Position numbers and translations under genes: made by a program
Source of the DNA: Myxococcales bacterium
GTDB lineage: Bacteria; Myxococcota_A; Polyangia; Palsa-1104; JAEUJZ01
Reading direction: 5' to 3'
NCBI GenBank assembly: GCA_016794465.1
Contig: JAEUKA010000013.1
Span: 62,001-126,000, forward strand
Length of the DNA: 64,000 bases
Shown here: positions 45,457-53,856 of the stretch, in pieces
Position numbering within the stretch: the stretch's first letter is position 1
Layout: the number at the start of each line of letters is the position of its first letter
The notes under the pieces: generated by a model
What the model was told of the DNA's origin: nothing
The model's database searches: none
What the model saw: only the letters and a program-made list of their open reading frames with translations

Positions 45457-45975
45457 ATGGATAAAGGATTGCTCATCGCTGGCGGTTTGCTTGCTTTTGC
45501 GTTGTGGAGAAGCCGGAATGCGAGCGCTCCGGCAAGCGTCGTGCCTAATCAGAGCGGTGTTTGGGCTGATGCGCGCTTGACCGAGTATCACCCAGACGCG
45601 CCACCAGACAAGCAAAAGCTAGAGGGTGGACCAAACGACAGAAAGAAGCATCCTGTTGTGACCGTACAGGAGCACTTGGGCGACAAGGCCAAATTTCCTT
45701 ACGTATCAGTGGCGGGTGATTTGGTGCTCAATGGGGAGCGTGTAAAATATGGCACTCGGATCTATTTTTCATCATATCCTGATATTGTGTTTCGCATTGT
45801 AGATACCGGCGGCAATTTCTTCGGAACGGGCAAGAAGATCAGAGAGCCCGGTTTTGAGCCTTTCGATATTGCGACCAGCTACGGGAGCAAGCTTGGCTTT
45901 AGTGGCAAGCACACAAAGTACAGGCTCGACCGATCAGATACGCTGATTTCGTCGTCGCCTGTGCGAGTAGCGTAA
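45457..45975 (+). CDS. membrane-anchored 3D-domain (double-psi barrel) putative peptidoglycan lytic protein
   Basis: 172 residues. An N-terminal anchor (GLLIAGGLLAFALWRSR) is followed by a domain with the features of the 3D family shared by MltA and resuscitation-promoting enzymes: VKYGTRIYFSSYP, FRIVDTGGNFFGTGKKI (D116) and FDIATSYGSKLGFSG (D137). Such domains cleave peptidoglycan glycan strands. A membrane-linked lysin is expected for a virus that penetrates a Gram-negative envelope without a tail. Assignment is from motif spacing alone. Confidence 0.78.
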   Translation: MDKGLLIAGGLLAFALWRSRNASAPASVVPNQSGVWADARLTEYHPDAPPDKQKLEGGPNDRKKHPVVTVQEHLGDKAKFPYVSVAGDLVLNGERVKYGTRIYFSSYPDIVFRIVDTGGNFFGTGKKIREPGFEPFDIATSYGSKLGFSGKHTKYRLDRSDTLISSSPVRVA

Positions 45976-45986
45976 AGGGGGTGAAC

Positions 45987-46271
45987 ATGGCACGAGTGAG
46001 AAAATTCAACGAACCAGGGACCAAGGAAGATCGCATCCGCTGGAATAAGGCAGGCACGCGCAAGTGGCTGACCGTCTACACGGTCATGGAGTACCACCCC
46101 GAGGCCAAAGCCAAAGCGAGCGAGCCCGAGGAGAAACCGAAGGCCAGCAAGCCGAAGAAAGCGAAGTCCAGCAAAGCCAAGCCAAAGGCCGCGCCGAAGA
46201 AAGCGAAGGCCAGCAAGCCAAAGTCGAAGGCCAAGCCGAGGAAGGCCAAGTCCAGCAAGCCCAAGAGCTAA
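45987..46271 (+). CDS. Lys/Ala-rich basic protein, histone H1-tail-like
   Basis: 94 residues from ATG 45987 with AAGGGGGTG upstream. Residues 1-38 are a short ordered segment; the remaining residues are almost only Lys, Ala, Ser, Pro (KPKASKPKKAKSSKAKPKAAPKK), a typical DNA-condensing tail. Could be a genome-packaging protein of a virion lacking a terminase, or a nucleoid protein. Last gene of the block, converges with the repressor. Confidence 0.72.
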   Translation: MARVRKFNEPGTKEDRIRWNKAGTRKWLTVYTVMEYHPEAKAKASEPEEKPKASKPKKAKSSKAKPKAAPKKAKASKPKSKAKPRKAKSSKPKS

Positions 46272-46282
46272 ACCACCCTAAA

Positions 46283-46594
46283 CTACTCCGAGTGTCCGCA
46301 CTTCGCGCACGCCTTACTCGGCGACCGAAAGTCGGGCTTATGGCCGTCACCGAAAGCAAGCCAAGACCGAGACACCCTTAAAGCCCGAGCGAGCCTCTCG
46401 ACTGTGTCCGTGCGCGGGAGCCTCTCTCCCCGTTCCAAGTATGCCACGGCGGTATCCGACAGATCGGCAGCACGCGCCAGCTCGTCGAAGGTCATCCCCC
46501 GAGCTTGCCGCGCTTCTGCGAGCCGCACGCAGATCGAATTAGAGGCGAGGCGACTCGTCGGCGCGTTTTCTGCTTCGTCTCGTTTCTGACCCAT
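46283..46594 (-). CDS. Cro/CI-type (XRE) repressor
   Basis: 103 residues from ATG 46594 with AGGGG upstream. HTH in residues 22-75: CVRLAEARQARGMTFDELARAADLSDTAVAYLERGERLP. The C-terminus ends in a CAKCGH segment, a possible metal site. It is likely the lysogeny-type repressor of the element, divergent from the int-side genes across the 46595-46776 control region. Confidence 0.87.
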   Translation of the reverse strand: MGQKRDEAENAPTSRLASNSICVRLAEARQARGMTFDELARAADLSDTAVAYLERGERLPRTDTVERLARALRVSRSWLAFGDGHKPDFRSPSKACAKCGHSE

Positions 46595-46776
46595 ACCCCT
46601 ATTCACATACCACAATAGCTTACACACAAATACTCCAAAGATTGTTACCATTAATTAACTGCTATACTAGCGCACATATTGGCGCAGTTTCATAGCAGTC
46701 ACCGTCGGTGACTCAATTTTGTTGACCGGCAAAATATTGTTGGTAACAATAGTTGGAAAATCTGGCGAGGCCAACA
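46595..46776. promoter_or_regulatory. element control region with palindromic operators
   Basis: AGTCACCGTCGGTGACT (46697-46713; 8-base perfect arms) and ATTGTTGGTAACAAT (46736-46750; perfect 6-base arms, 3-base centre), with a related half-site ATTGTTACC at 46641-46649. A TATACT at about 46663 could be a -10 box. They lie between the repressor gene and the int-side genes. Which one the repressor binds is not known. ACCGTCGACGGT (46828-46839) is another palindrome inside the next gene. Confidence 0.55.
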
Positions 46777-47013
46777 ATGAACACCGACGAGGAACAAGCC
46801 CCAAAGCTCTCAAGAATCCATCTAACTACCGTCGACGGTTCGACGGTCTGCCATCGACAAGTGCCAGCGTCGCTAGTGGGTCAGTACGCGGAGAGTCTCG
46901 TCACTACCGCTTCGCGCGTGCTGATAAGGCGTGCCGTCTACATCAATTCAAAACTCGTAAAGCGCAATGGGCGTTGCTCTGTGTGCTTTCGCAGACACGA
47001 AAGGGTATTGTAA
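46777..47013 (+). CDS. small hypothetical element protein
   Basis: 78 residues from ATG 46777 (GAGG 7 bases upstream). Ends with a CSVCFRRHE segment; no recognised family. Its stop overlaps the next start (TAATG). Possibly an excisionase-like or regulatory protein by position only. Confidence 0.6.
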   Translation: MNTDEEQAPKLSRIHLTTVDGSTVCHRQVPASLVGQYAESLVTTASRVLIRRAVYINSKLVKRNGRCSVCFRRHERVL

Positions 47014-47312
47014 TGAGCAATTTACCTACGATGGAGATCACTATCAAGCTTCTGTTCACTCCATGTGAATCTGGCTTGCAGTATCAGCTAACAAGCACAT
47101 GCGCCACAAAGGTAAATGATGGGGAAGAAATACGAGGCAGATCTGGCCCGTTACGTGAATTTCTACCTGTGGACGATGTGAAGACGTGCGCACAGAGCAA
47201 CATCGACGTTTGGCTTAGAGGGACTCAGACCCATGTCTACTGTTGCGATGTGTCGAACGGGCTACGTATGTTTAACACGGTGCTTCGTCGAGTGATGAGA
47301 GGTGAGCAATGA
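47013..47312 (+). CDS. small hypothetical element protein
   Basis: 99 residues, coupled to the preceding gene and overlapping the integrase start by four bases. Contains six Cys (PCESG, TCATK, TCAQS, YCCDV). No family recognised. Position suggests recombination directionality or regulation, unproven. Confidence 0.6.
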   Translation: MSNLPTMEITIKLLFTPCESGLQYQLTSTCATKVNDGEEIRGRSGPLREFLPVDDVKTCAQSNIDVWLRGTQTHVYCCDVSNGLRMFNTVLRRVMRGEQ

Positions 47313-48520
47313 ACGCCATAAGTGAACTATACAGCGCACCACGTAGCAGCCTAAAGCGCAAGCTCTCACGCAAGAGAGCAGAGACGAAGGATGCGACGCA
47401 AGCCGATGAACCACAAGAGGCTCCAAAGGTGCTGGGACCATATGAGAACAAAGACAAGTGGCGACTGGTCGTCAAGAGTGGCGACAAGCGCAAGTCGCTG
47501 GTTTTCGATACAGTCGAGCAAGCCGCGACGGCCAAAAGCAACCTACTTGCCAGCTTCGACGATTCGGCAAAGCTGACCATAGGCGATTTGCTGGCGCAGT
47601 TTATCGAGTATAAGCGCCAGCGTGGATGTGTAGATCGTTCGCTGCTTCATGTGAAGCATACGATCATGCGCATCTTTCCCAAGCTCGACAAACCGGCCCA
47701 TATGTCGCCAGAGAAAGCCGAAGCGCTCTATCTGCTGACAGTTGATAAGTATGCCGTGGCATCGCATGCAATCGCGCTGAGAACGGTTAAGGCGATGTTT
47801 CGCTTTGCTGTGAAAAAGAAGCTTGTCGCGAAGAATCCTTTTGATGATGTGCAGTCAATCGGTAGAGCGAACAAAGGAAAGCTACAACTTCGGACGGATG
47901 AAGCGAAGCGGCTAACGGACTTTCTCACAGAGCGTGCATCGCTTGGCGAGTGGCGAGCGCTTGCGCTGCTGACGCAGTTGTTTCTCGGCTTGCGCAGTAG
48001 TGAAGTGCTCGCGCTCAAAAAGCGCGATCTCGACTGCGAGGCTAGCGTGATTGTGGTCGATGGCACGAAAACCAAGAATGCCAAGCGCCGTCTAGCGCTC
48101 GACGCGCCGATCGTGCGTGAGCTTCTACGCCGACGTGCCGAGGGAATGAAGCCGGATGCGCTGCTTTTCTCTCTCAATTGCTCGACGGTGCTTTCTGCGA
48201 CGTGTCTACACAAGGCGCTGACGAAGTATTGCCAGCAAGCCGATCTGCCGATCGTCTGTCCGCACTCGCTGCGCGGTCTGCACTCCTCGCTTGCGGTACA
48301 GGCAGGGGCAAGCTCGAGCTACGTGGCGCGAGCGCTGGGGCATGGTTCCGATGAGGTGACGAAGCGCCACTACATCAGCGAAAGCGCGATGGATTCGGCC
48401 CGTTCTGCGCGTGTTTCGGAAGCGCTCGCAGGCGACCTTGACGGCTTGATCGCGACCCTCCTAGCGCTGTCCCCCGCGCAGCGTGATCAAGTCTGCTCCA
48501 CCATCGGCTACCGTCGCTGA
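47309..48520 (+). CDS. int: tyrosine recombinase (phage-type integrase)
   Basis: 403 residues. The arm-binding and core-binding N-terminal half (with SAM-like domain about 88-185) precedes a catalytic domain with R229 (GLRSSEVLAL), a Lys in DGTKTK (about 254), H319-x-x-R322 (CPHSLRG), H345 (LGHGSDEV) and nucleophile Y355 (RHYIS). All catalytic residues are present, so it is likely active. It lies 83 bases from attR, the usual integrase-next-to-att arrangement. Confidence 0.95.
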   Translation: MNAISELYSAPRSSLKRKLSRKRAETKDATQADEPQEAPKVLGPYENKDKWRLVVKSGDKRKSLVFDTVEQAATAKSNLLASFDDSAKLTIGDLLAQFIEYKRQRGCVDRSLLHVKHTIMRIFPKLDKPAHMSPEKAEALYLLTVDKYAVASHAIALRTVKAMFRFAVKKKLVAKNPFDDVQSIGRANKGKLQLRTDEAKRLTDFLTERASLGEWRALALLTQLFLGLRSSEVLALKKRDLDCEASVIVVDGTKTKNAKRRLALDAPIVRELLRRRAEGMKPDALLFSLNCSTVLSATCLHKALTKYCQQADLPIVCPHSLRGLHSSLAVQAGASSSYVARALGHGSDEVTKRHYISESAMDSARSARVSEALAGDLDGLIATLLALSPAQRDQVCSTIGYRR

Positions 48521-48603
48521 CCTACCTACGTTCTGCCGTTCCCAAGCGGTTCCCCGCTATATAATTCCAAGCAATTCTCGTCAGTTAGAGCACCGAAAAA
48601 GTC

Positions 48604-48612
48604 CGCGGTGAA
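48604..48612 (+). other. right attachment site (attR core)
   Basis: CGCGGTGAA, identical to 37415-37423. Bases outward continue the kinase coding frame (ATGATCATGCG on the + strand). Confidence 0.85.
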
Positions 48613-49009
48613 TGATCATGCGACTGTGCGCGGCCAGCATCGTCTGGGTCAGCTGCTCGGCAAGGTCGAGCAGTACATTCATCTCCAGATGACCCGGATG
48701 CGCGGCCAGATACTCCGCGAGCGTCCGTCCTTCCAGCAGCTCCATCACCAGATACGCCGTGCCATCGTCCAGCGTGTCGGCGTCCCAGATCTTGATCACC
48801 CCGGGATGGTTGATCTCATTGACGGCACGAGCTTCGTTAAGGAACCGCTGCAGCAGCTCCTTGTCTTTGGCGAACTCGGGCTTTAGGACTTTGATGGCAA
48901 CGCGGCGCGAGATCGACTCGTGCTGCGCTTCGTAGACGGTTCCCATTCCGCCCTCACCGAGCACGCGAACAATCCGGTAGGCTGCAATCCGTTTGATGTG
49001 GTGCGACAT
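48605..49009 (-). pseudogene. Ser/Thr protein kinase, N-terminal part (gene interrupted by mobile element)
   Basis: 135 codons up to the His-Arg of the catalytic loop: glycine loop LGEGGMGTVYEA, catalytic Lys in VAIKVLK, EARAVNEINHPG and LVMELLEGRTL. In the present arrangement the frame reads into the element and stops after seven more codons (GLFRCSN), so it ends before the catalytic Asp and cannot phosphorylate. Joined to 36426-37415 it makes a complete kinase. Confidence 0.95.
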
Positions 49010-49277
49010 GGTGGGCTCCTCCCAACCGGAATGTGGAAAGCAAGCCTAGTGCCATGTCGAGTGCGATGCGACAAGTGCAGCAGCTGCGCAGACTTCTCGA
49101 CGCGGGACGCAGATCGCCCGGCGCAAGCTCTGGGGGGCAGAGTCGAAAAGGAATCGCTGGCCCATGGGCCTGCCCATGCGCGCTGGAGATGCAGTGGTAC
49201 ACCTGACACCCACGATTCCCTACGGACAGCGAAGCGGAGCGCGGGAGCGGCGAAAAGGAGGTCGCGAAAGGGAGTCT

Positions 49278-51590
49278 CTACTCGGCGAGGAAGATGCGGG
49301 ACTGGCGAGGCGGAATCACAACTGCGGGGCCTTGCAGCGACGTGTCTCCCAGCAGCTCTTTGAGCTTGGTACTGGGCAGTGAGCAGACTGTCTGTTCGGT
49401 GTCACTGCGATTGATCGCCACATAGATCTTCTCGGCGGGCTGACCTTGCCACGGCAGCTTGGTTTCCATCGTGTACAGCCACAGCTCGTCGGAAACTTGC
49501 AGCGTCTTGCGGACTCCTCTGCGCAGCGCAGGGTGGGCCTTGCGAAGCTGTCCGAGCTTTTGAATCCGCTCAAACAGAGTCAGCTGATGACACGATCGCA
49601 CCGATCCGCGCAGCGTTCCGTCATGCCAAAACAGCATTCGCCGGTTGTCGGGATCGCCGCCGCCCGCAAGTCCATACTCATCACCGTAGTAGAGCAGGGG
49701 AGCACCAGGACTTGTGAACAGGAATGCGAACGCGTTGGCCAGCCGCTCATACGCTTCCGGAGTCTGCGGCTGCTCAGGCAGGTTGGCCCACGTCCGCTCT
49801 TTCGCAGGATCGCTGTTTTTTCCGTCGGACCACTCATCGAACAGAGGCGCATCTTCTGCAATGTGAATCGGCCGCACCACATCATGATTGCCAATCCACG
49901 GACTCATCACGGGCGGTGGTGAGCCTGCCGATCCGCAGCCGTAATAGGTGTCGTTGGTGCGCGCAAACTCGGCCAATTCCCACATCGGAAGGTGCTTGCC
50001 GGTGTTGCCGCGTGACAAGATCGCCGACGCCAAGTTGGCGCGCAGGGGGAAGTCGAACTGGCCATCGAGCATGGTCGCAGAGTCAACAAAGCGCTTCAGG
50101 TTGTCGCGATTCCCAAAGTCGTAGGTTTCCCCGGTGACAAAGACTCGCTTGGTTGGGAACTCGGTCAGGAGTCTTGCGCGGAGTCCTTTGTACCACTTGG
50201 CGCTGATGTGCTTGACGGCATCGGCACGATAGCCATCTGCGTCGGTGTCGCGCAGCAAACGGACGGCGGCATCCAGGGAATGGTTGAGCGCTTCCTCGAC
50301 CTCGTAATTCCAGTGCGGCAGATAGCCTTGGAAGGCGCAGCGCGTCCCAATCAGAGGATTCGCTTTGGTGCCATCCCACTGACACGGATTGTCAGCCGCC
50401 GAAGAACAGACACACTCCTGGGTCATTCCGTTCTTGAGGATCGGCGTCAGATCATCGTTCAGCGCAATATTAGGCCAGAACCATGCAGGTTTCCCATTGC
50501 CGTCGAGGATCGACTTGCGATCAGCCGACAGAACGGGCATTCCTTTCAGATCCACCGCAGCGGCGTGGGCTTTGTACAGAGGACTCTGTTCGTGGACATG
50601 GACCATTGCGTAGTCGAACAGAACCTTGATTCCTTTGCGGTGGGCGCGGCGGACCAGATCTCTTAGCTCGGACTCTGTTCCGAAGTGTTCCTCGACGCGC
50701 GGACTGCTGCTGCCGGTCGGCCACTGATCGAGCGGCCAGTACCCGTGATAGCCAGAGTAGGCATGTCCGCCGACCTGACGCTTGTCTGCGGTCGGACTGA
50801 TCGGGCTTAGGTAGTCCGGATTGTCGAAGGGAACCGTCACCCACAGGGCATTCACCCCCAGGCTGTCAAAGTAGCCGTCATCGATCTTGCGGATGATGCC
50901 GGCGTAGTCGCCACCCAGGTAGTCGCCGGGGCGCTCGGCCTTGTCCTGGACCAGCGGCTTGTCGTTGGCGCGGCTGCCGTTGTAGAAGCGATCGACGAAC
51001 GTGAAGTACATGACGGTGTCGCGCCAGTCGAAGTCTCCCGTCGGAGGAGCCGTCTCTGCGCAGCTCACTGCCTCGCCCATCGGCTGGAAATCACAGGTGG
51101 CGGTGGGCGGCATGGTGCAGCGCGCGGTGTACTTGCTGCCGGGGTGAAGCGGGCTGGGATCGTCGCGCCAGTCATCGCCGTTGACGACGAACTTGACCTC
51201 CGACTCGCGGCCGTGGGGAAGGTATAGCTCGCCTTCCCAGGTTTTGCCGTCGGTGCTGAGTGTAAGTGGATAGCCGACATCCCAGCCGAGGGGTCGGTAG
51301 TTGCCGCGCAGCTCGACGCGGTTCATGCCGGCAACATGCGGAATCGAGTACTTTTCTTTGCAGAATCGATGCGCTTCATCGCAGGGCAGGGGATCGCCTG
51401 TTGGTCCTTTGCAGGTGCCAGCTGCCGTCGCTACCGGTGGAGCCGGTGAACAGATCGGCGGATCGGGAGGAAGCTCCTCGGCGGGCGGGGTGTCGCTGGG
51501 CATCGGGTCGTCGCCGCAGCCAATCGCCAAAGGGATCAGCAGAGCAAGCGGCGCACAGGACCACAAGCGACGGTTCGTAGGACGACGCAT
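49278..51590 (-). CDS. surface lipoprotein alpha-amylase family hydrolase (GH13)
   Basis: 770 residues. Signal sequence with lipobox LAIGCG, a Pro-rich linker, an N-terminal beta-sandwich (about 85-165) and a GH13 barrel. Catalytic sites: DGYRADAVKHI (nucleophile Asp), GETYDFG (acid/base Glu) and GNHDVVR (transition-state Asp). A C-terminal beta domain follows. It should cleave alpha-glucans at the outer surface. GGAGAACTG lies upstream of ATG 51590. Divergent from the gene at 51850. Confidence 0.9.
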   Translation of the reverse strand: MRRPTNRRLWSCAPLALLIPLAIGCGDDPMPSDTPPAEELPPDPPICSPAPPVATAAGTCKGPTGDPLPCDEAHRFCKEKYSIPHVAGMNRVELRGNYRPLGWDVGYPLTLSTDGKTWEGELYLPHGRESEVKFVVNGDDWRDDPSPLHPGSKYTARCTMPPTATCDFQPMGEAVSCAETAPPTGDFDWRDTVMYFTFVDRFYNGSRANDKPLVQDKAERPGDYLGGDYAGIIRKIDDGYFDSLGVNALWVTVPFDNPDYLSPISPTADKRQVGGHAYSGYHGYWPLDQWPTGSSSPRVEEHFGTESELRDLVRRAHRKGIKVLFDYAMVHVHEQSPLYKAHAAAVDLKGMPVLSADRKSILDGNGKPAWFWPNIALNDDLTPILKNGMTQECVCSSAADNPCQWDGTKANPLIGTRCAFQGYLPHWNYEVEEALNHSLDAAVRLLRDTDADGYRADAVKHISAKWYKGLRARLLTEFPTKRVFVTGETYDFGNRDNLKRFVDSATMLDGQFDFPLRANLASAILSRGNTGKHLPMWELAEFARTNDTYYGCGSAGSPPPVMSPWIGNHDVVRPIHIAEDAPLFDEWSDGKNSDPAKERTWANLPEQPQTPEAYERLANAFAFLFTSPGAPLLYYGDEYGLAGGGDPDNRRMLFWHDGTLRGSVRSCHQLTLFERIQKLGQLRKAHPALRRGVRKTLQVSDELWLYTMETKLPWQGQPAEKIYVAINRSDTEQTVCSLPSTKLKELLGDTSLQGPAVVIPPRQSRIFLAE

Positions 51591-51849
51591 GGCAGTTCTC
51601 CGTCAGGAAAGAGGGGAAAAGAAGCGGCGGAAAGTCACCGCACATTGGGCAGCTCGCCGCGCATCTTGCGGGTCGCGCCGTCGCGGTGTCAATCGATCGC
51701 AAGGCCAGTCCCAACCCGCAGTCGTAGGGAATAAGCAGCGTCGACGGGATGGCGCGCACGTGACCAAGTGGTAGGAACCGCTGCCGGCATTTCTTATAAT
51801 GAGGCCGGATGTCGGGGGGCCACGTCGCCTCCTCGGGGGAGCAAGCGGG

Positions 51850-52950
51850 ATGAAAGCAGTCTCGATCGCGGTGATTGGCAACGGTCGGTGGGCGCGGGCG
51901 CTGTCGGTGCGGCTCAAGCACAACCAGCGGCAGTGGAAGGGTCGGCTGCGTCGCGCGATGATGTATCAGCCGCCGCCCGATCTGCCGCGACTGGCGACGT
52001 TTGCGGAGCCGTCGGAGATGGCGATTCGGATTCCGACTCCGCCGGTCAAGCGGGCCGGTGGTGGTGGGGACGAGACGCTGCAGATGACCGCCGATGCGCT
52101 GATGTTCGCGGCGGGCGAGGTCTACGCCGACTCGATCGACATTGCCGAGCTGCGAGATGCGGATTTGATTGTCCTGGCGGTGCCGGCGTCGAAGGTCAAG
52201 CCGCTGCTGCGCTCGATCTCGGGAGTCCTGCGGCCCGAGCAGGCGATGGTGCATGCGATTGGCAGCTTCGCACCGATCGATGGAGCCGGTCGTCAGACAA
52301 TGTTGCCGGTGTCGGAGCTGATCCGTCGCGAGACGGTACTGACCCACATCGGCGCAGTGGCAGGTCCGGCGCTCGCCGAGGATCTAGAGGAAGATCTGCC
52401 GGTCGCGATGGTCTGCGGCAGCATGAGTCCCGAGGTTGCACCGATGCTGCATCAGGCGCTGCACGGTCCGCACGTGCGCATCTATTCGACCACGGATCTC
52501 GTTGGTGTCGAGGTCGCGCGAGCGCTGGTCGGGGTCTATGCGTTTGCGGTGGGAGTCGCCGATGCGATGGAGCTGGGGCCGGCGGTGCGGGCACTGCTGA
52601 TTGCGCGGGGTACAGCCGAGATGTCGCGGCTGGCGGTCACGCTCGGTGGGCAAGAGCGGACGATGCTTGGACCGGCGGGACTGGGTGAGCTGGTGGTGGC
52701 AACAGAGCGACGGGGAGCGCCGGACTTTCAGCTCGGCAAGCTGATCGGCAAGGGGGCGTCGCTGGGGGATGCAGCGCGGCAGATCGATCGCGCTTGCGAT
52801 GCCCTCAACATGATTCGGGAAGGACAGACTCATGCGCAGCGGATGCGGATCTCGCTGCCGATTGTGAGCGCGCTCTATCGCTGGGTCGGCGGTCGTCACG
52901 ATCTGCGCGCCAGCATCAATGACCTGATCGAAAAAGATCTGTTTGGTTAG
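51850..52950 (+). CDS. GpsA-like NAD(P)-dependent glycerol-3-phosphate dehydrogenase homologue, catalytic lysines missing
   Basis: 366 residues. Rossmann motif AVIGNGRWARALS, LIVLAVPASKVKPLL and the C-terminal YSTTDLVGVEVARAL, ALLIARGTAEMSRLAVTLGG, PAGLGELVVATERR follow the GpsA pattern closely. The KG motif position reads AIGSFAP, and the GALKNV position reads RALVGVYAF, so both catalytic lysines are replaced. It probably binds NAD(P) but may not catalyse the usual reaction, or catalyses another one. An in-frame ATG at 51799 is an alternative start. A second, true gpsA is expected elsewhere. Confidence 0.8.
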   Translation: MKAVSIAVIGNGRWARALSVRLKHNQRQWKGRLRRAMMYQPPPDLPRLATFAEPSEMAIRIPTPPVKRAGGGGDETLQMTADALMFAAGEVYADSIDIAELRDADLIVLAVPASKVKPLLRSISGVLRPEQAMVHAIGSFAPIDGAGRQTMLPVSELIRRETVLTHIGAVAGPALAEDLEEDLPVAMVCGSMSPEVAPMLHQALHGPHVRIYSTTDLVGVEVARALVGVYAFAVGVADAMELGPAVRALLIARGTAEMSRLAVTLGGQERTMLGPAGLGELVVATERRGAPDFQLGKLIGKGASLGDAARQIDRACDALNMIREGQTHAQRMRISLPIVSALYRWVGGRHDLRASINDLIEKDLFG

Positions 52951-52980
52951 CCCGGTCGGGCGCGGTCGGGTGCGGAGGGG

Positions 52981-53847
52981 TTACTTGACCGCGATCAGGA
53001 TTCCGAACGTCGCACACAGAGAGACTACGTTTCCGTCGCGCACGGTGATCTCAAAGAAGTCCCGACACTTCGGAGGCGCGGCCAAAAGCCAATCCGCCAG
53101 CGCGGCGGACTCAGCACGGGGGAGTCGCATCCGCTCGGTCCATTCCACATAGGGATAGACTTTCTTGGTCAGCGGATCGGTGTGGTGGACGCGCAGTCCG
53201 GAAGACTCACACAGGGCTTGCCACTGGGACAGCCGCAGGGCGCGGACATGACTGGGATCTCGCCAGCGCTCGAAGCGATCCATGAACGCATCCAGCTCGT
53301 CGTCTTCGGGCCCCATGTTGTCGTCGAGGATGAAGCGTCCGCCTGGTCGTAACACCCGCGCCACTTCCGCGACAAAGCGCGGTGGACTGGGAAAGTGATG
53401 CGGAGCCAGCCGCGCCGTGACCACATCAAAGTCTGCATCCGCAAACGGCATCGACTCGGCATCGGCCTGCTGGAAGACCACATTGCTGCGGCCACGGCTT
53501 ACGACAAATCGCTCCGCCGCTTCGAGCATTCGCGGGGTCAGATCCGATGCGACTACTTCCTTGGCATGGTACGAAAACGCCAGCGCGGTGTGACCTCCTC
53601 CTGTTGCCACATCCAGGACTCGCTCTTGTCCTGTGAGTGCCGCCAGCGCAACCATTCGCTGCAGATCATCGCCTTCGCGGTGCAGCTTGCTATCGACAAA
53701 CTGCTGGGCAGAGCCGCCGAACTGACTCTGGACCAGCCGCTTTACTTCCTCGCTGGCCGGGTCAATATGAATACTCTTAGATGCCTCTTTATCAGGCACT
53801 TTGGCAGGCTCTCTGTCTGTCACTTTGGCAGGCTCTCTGTCTGGCAT
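52981..53847 (-). CDS. class I SAM-dependent methyltransferase (UbiE-like fold)
   Basis: 288 residues. Motif I VLDVATGGGHTALAF, acidic residue in VASDLTPRML, then ADAESMPFADADFDVV and VLRPGG. An N-terminal tail of three near repeats (DREPAKV, TDREPAKV, PDKEASK) precedes the fold. Substrate unknown. Upstream neighbour on the same strand is the transglutaminase-elicitor-like gene, 9 bases away. Confidence 0.88.
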   Translation of the reverse strand: MPDREPAKVTDREPAKVPDKEASKSIHIDPASEEVKRLVQSQFGGSAQQFVDSKLHREGDDLQRMVALAALTGQERVLDVATGGGHTALAFSYHAKEVVASDLTPRMLEAAERFVVSRGRSNVVFQQADAESMPFADADFDVVTARLAPHHFPSPPRFVAEVARVLRPGGRFILDDNMGPEDDELDAFMDRFERWRDPSHVRALRLSQWQALCESSGLRVHHTDPLTKKVYPYVEWTERMRLPRAESAALADWLLAAPPKCRDFFEITVRDGNVVSLCATFGILIAVK

Positions 53848-53856
53848 GACCGCCTC

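Larger units (their letters stand above)
37415..48612. mobile_element. 11.2-kb integrative element inserted in a Ser/Thr kinase gene
   Basis: The element is bounded by 9-bp direct repeats, one copy being the host target. Deleting from one repeat to the other (11,189 bases) rejoins the kinase codons for ...MIIHRDLKPDNIM... in frame. It encodes a tyrosine integrase at the right end, an XRE-type repressor, an SF2 helicase, a Cys-rich lipoprotein and an eleven-gene block of putative virion or surface proteins. Base composition drops below the host's, notably at 38.8-40.4 kb. No terminase, portal, tail, relaxase or type IV secretion genes are seen. It is likely a tailless-phage-like provirus, satellite or unclassified integrative element; the class is inference. 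Confidence 0.92.

Noticed and set aside
37415..48612. Tailed prophage or integrative conjugative element
   Set aside because: No terminase, portal, tail, relaxase or type IV secretion genes were seen; only integrase and repressor are shared.
49010..49277. RNA gene between the kinase N-terminal half and the amylase gene
   Set aside because: No cloverleaf or conserved RNA feature was recognised; it is taken as promoter region.
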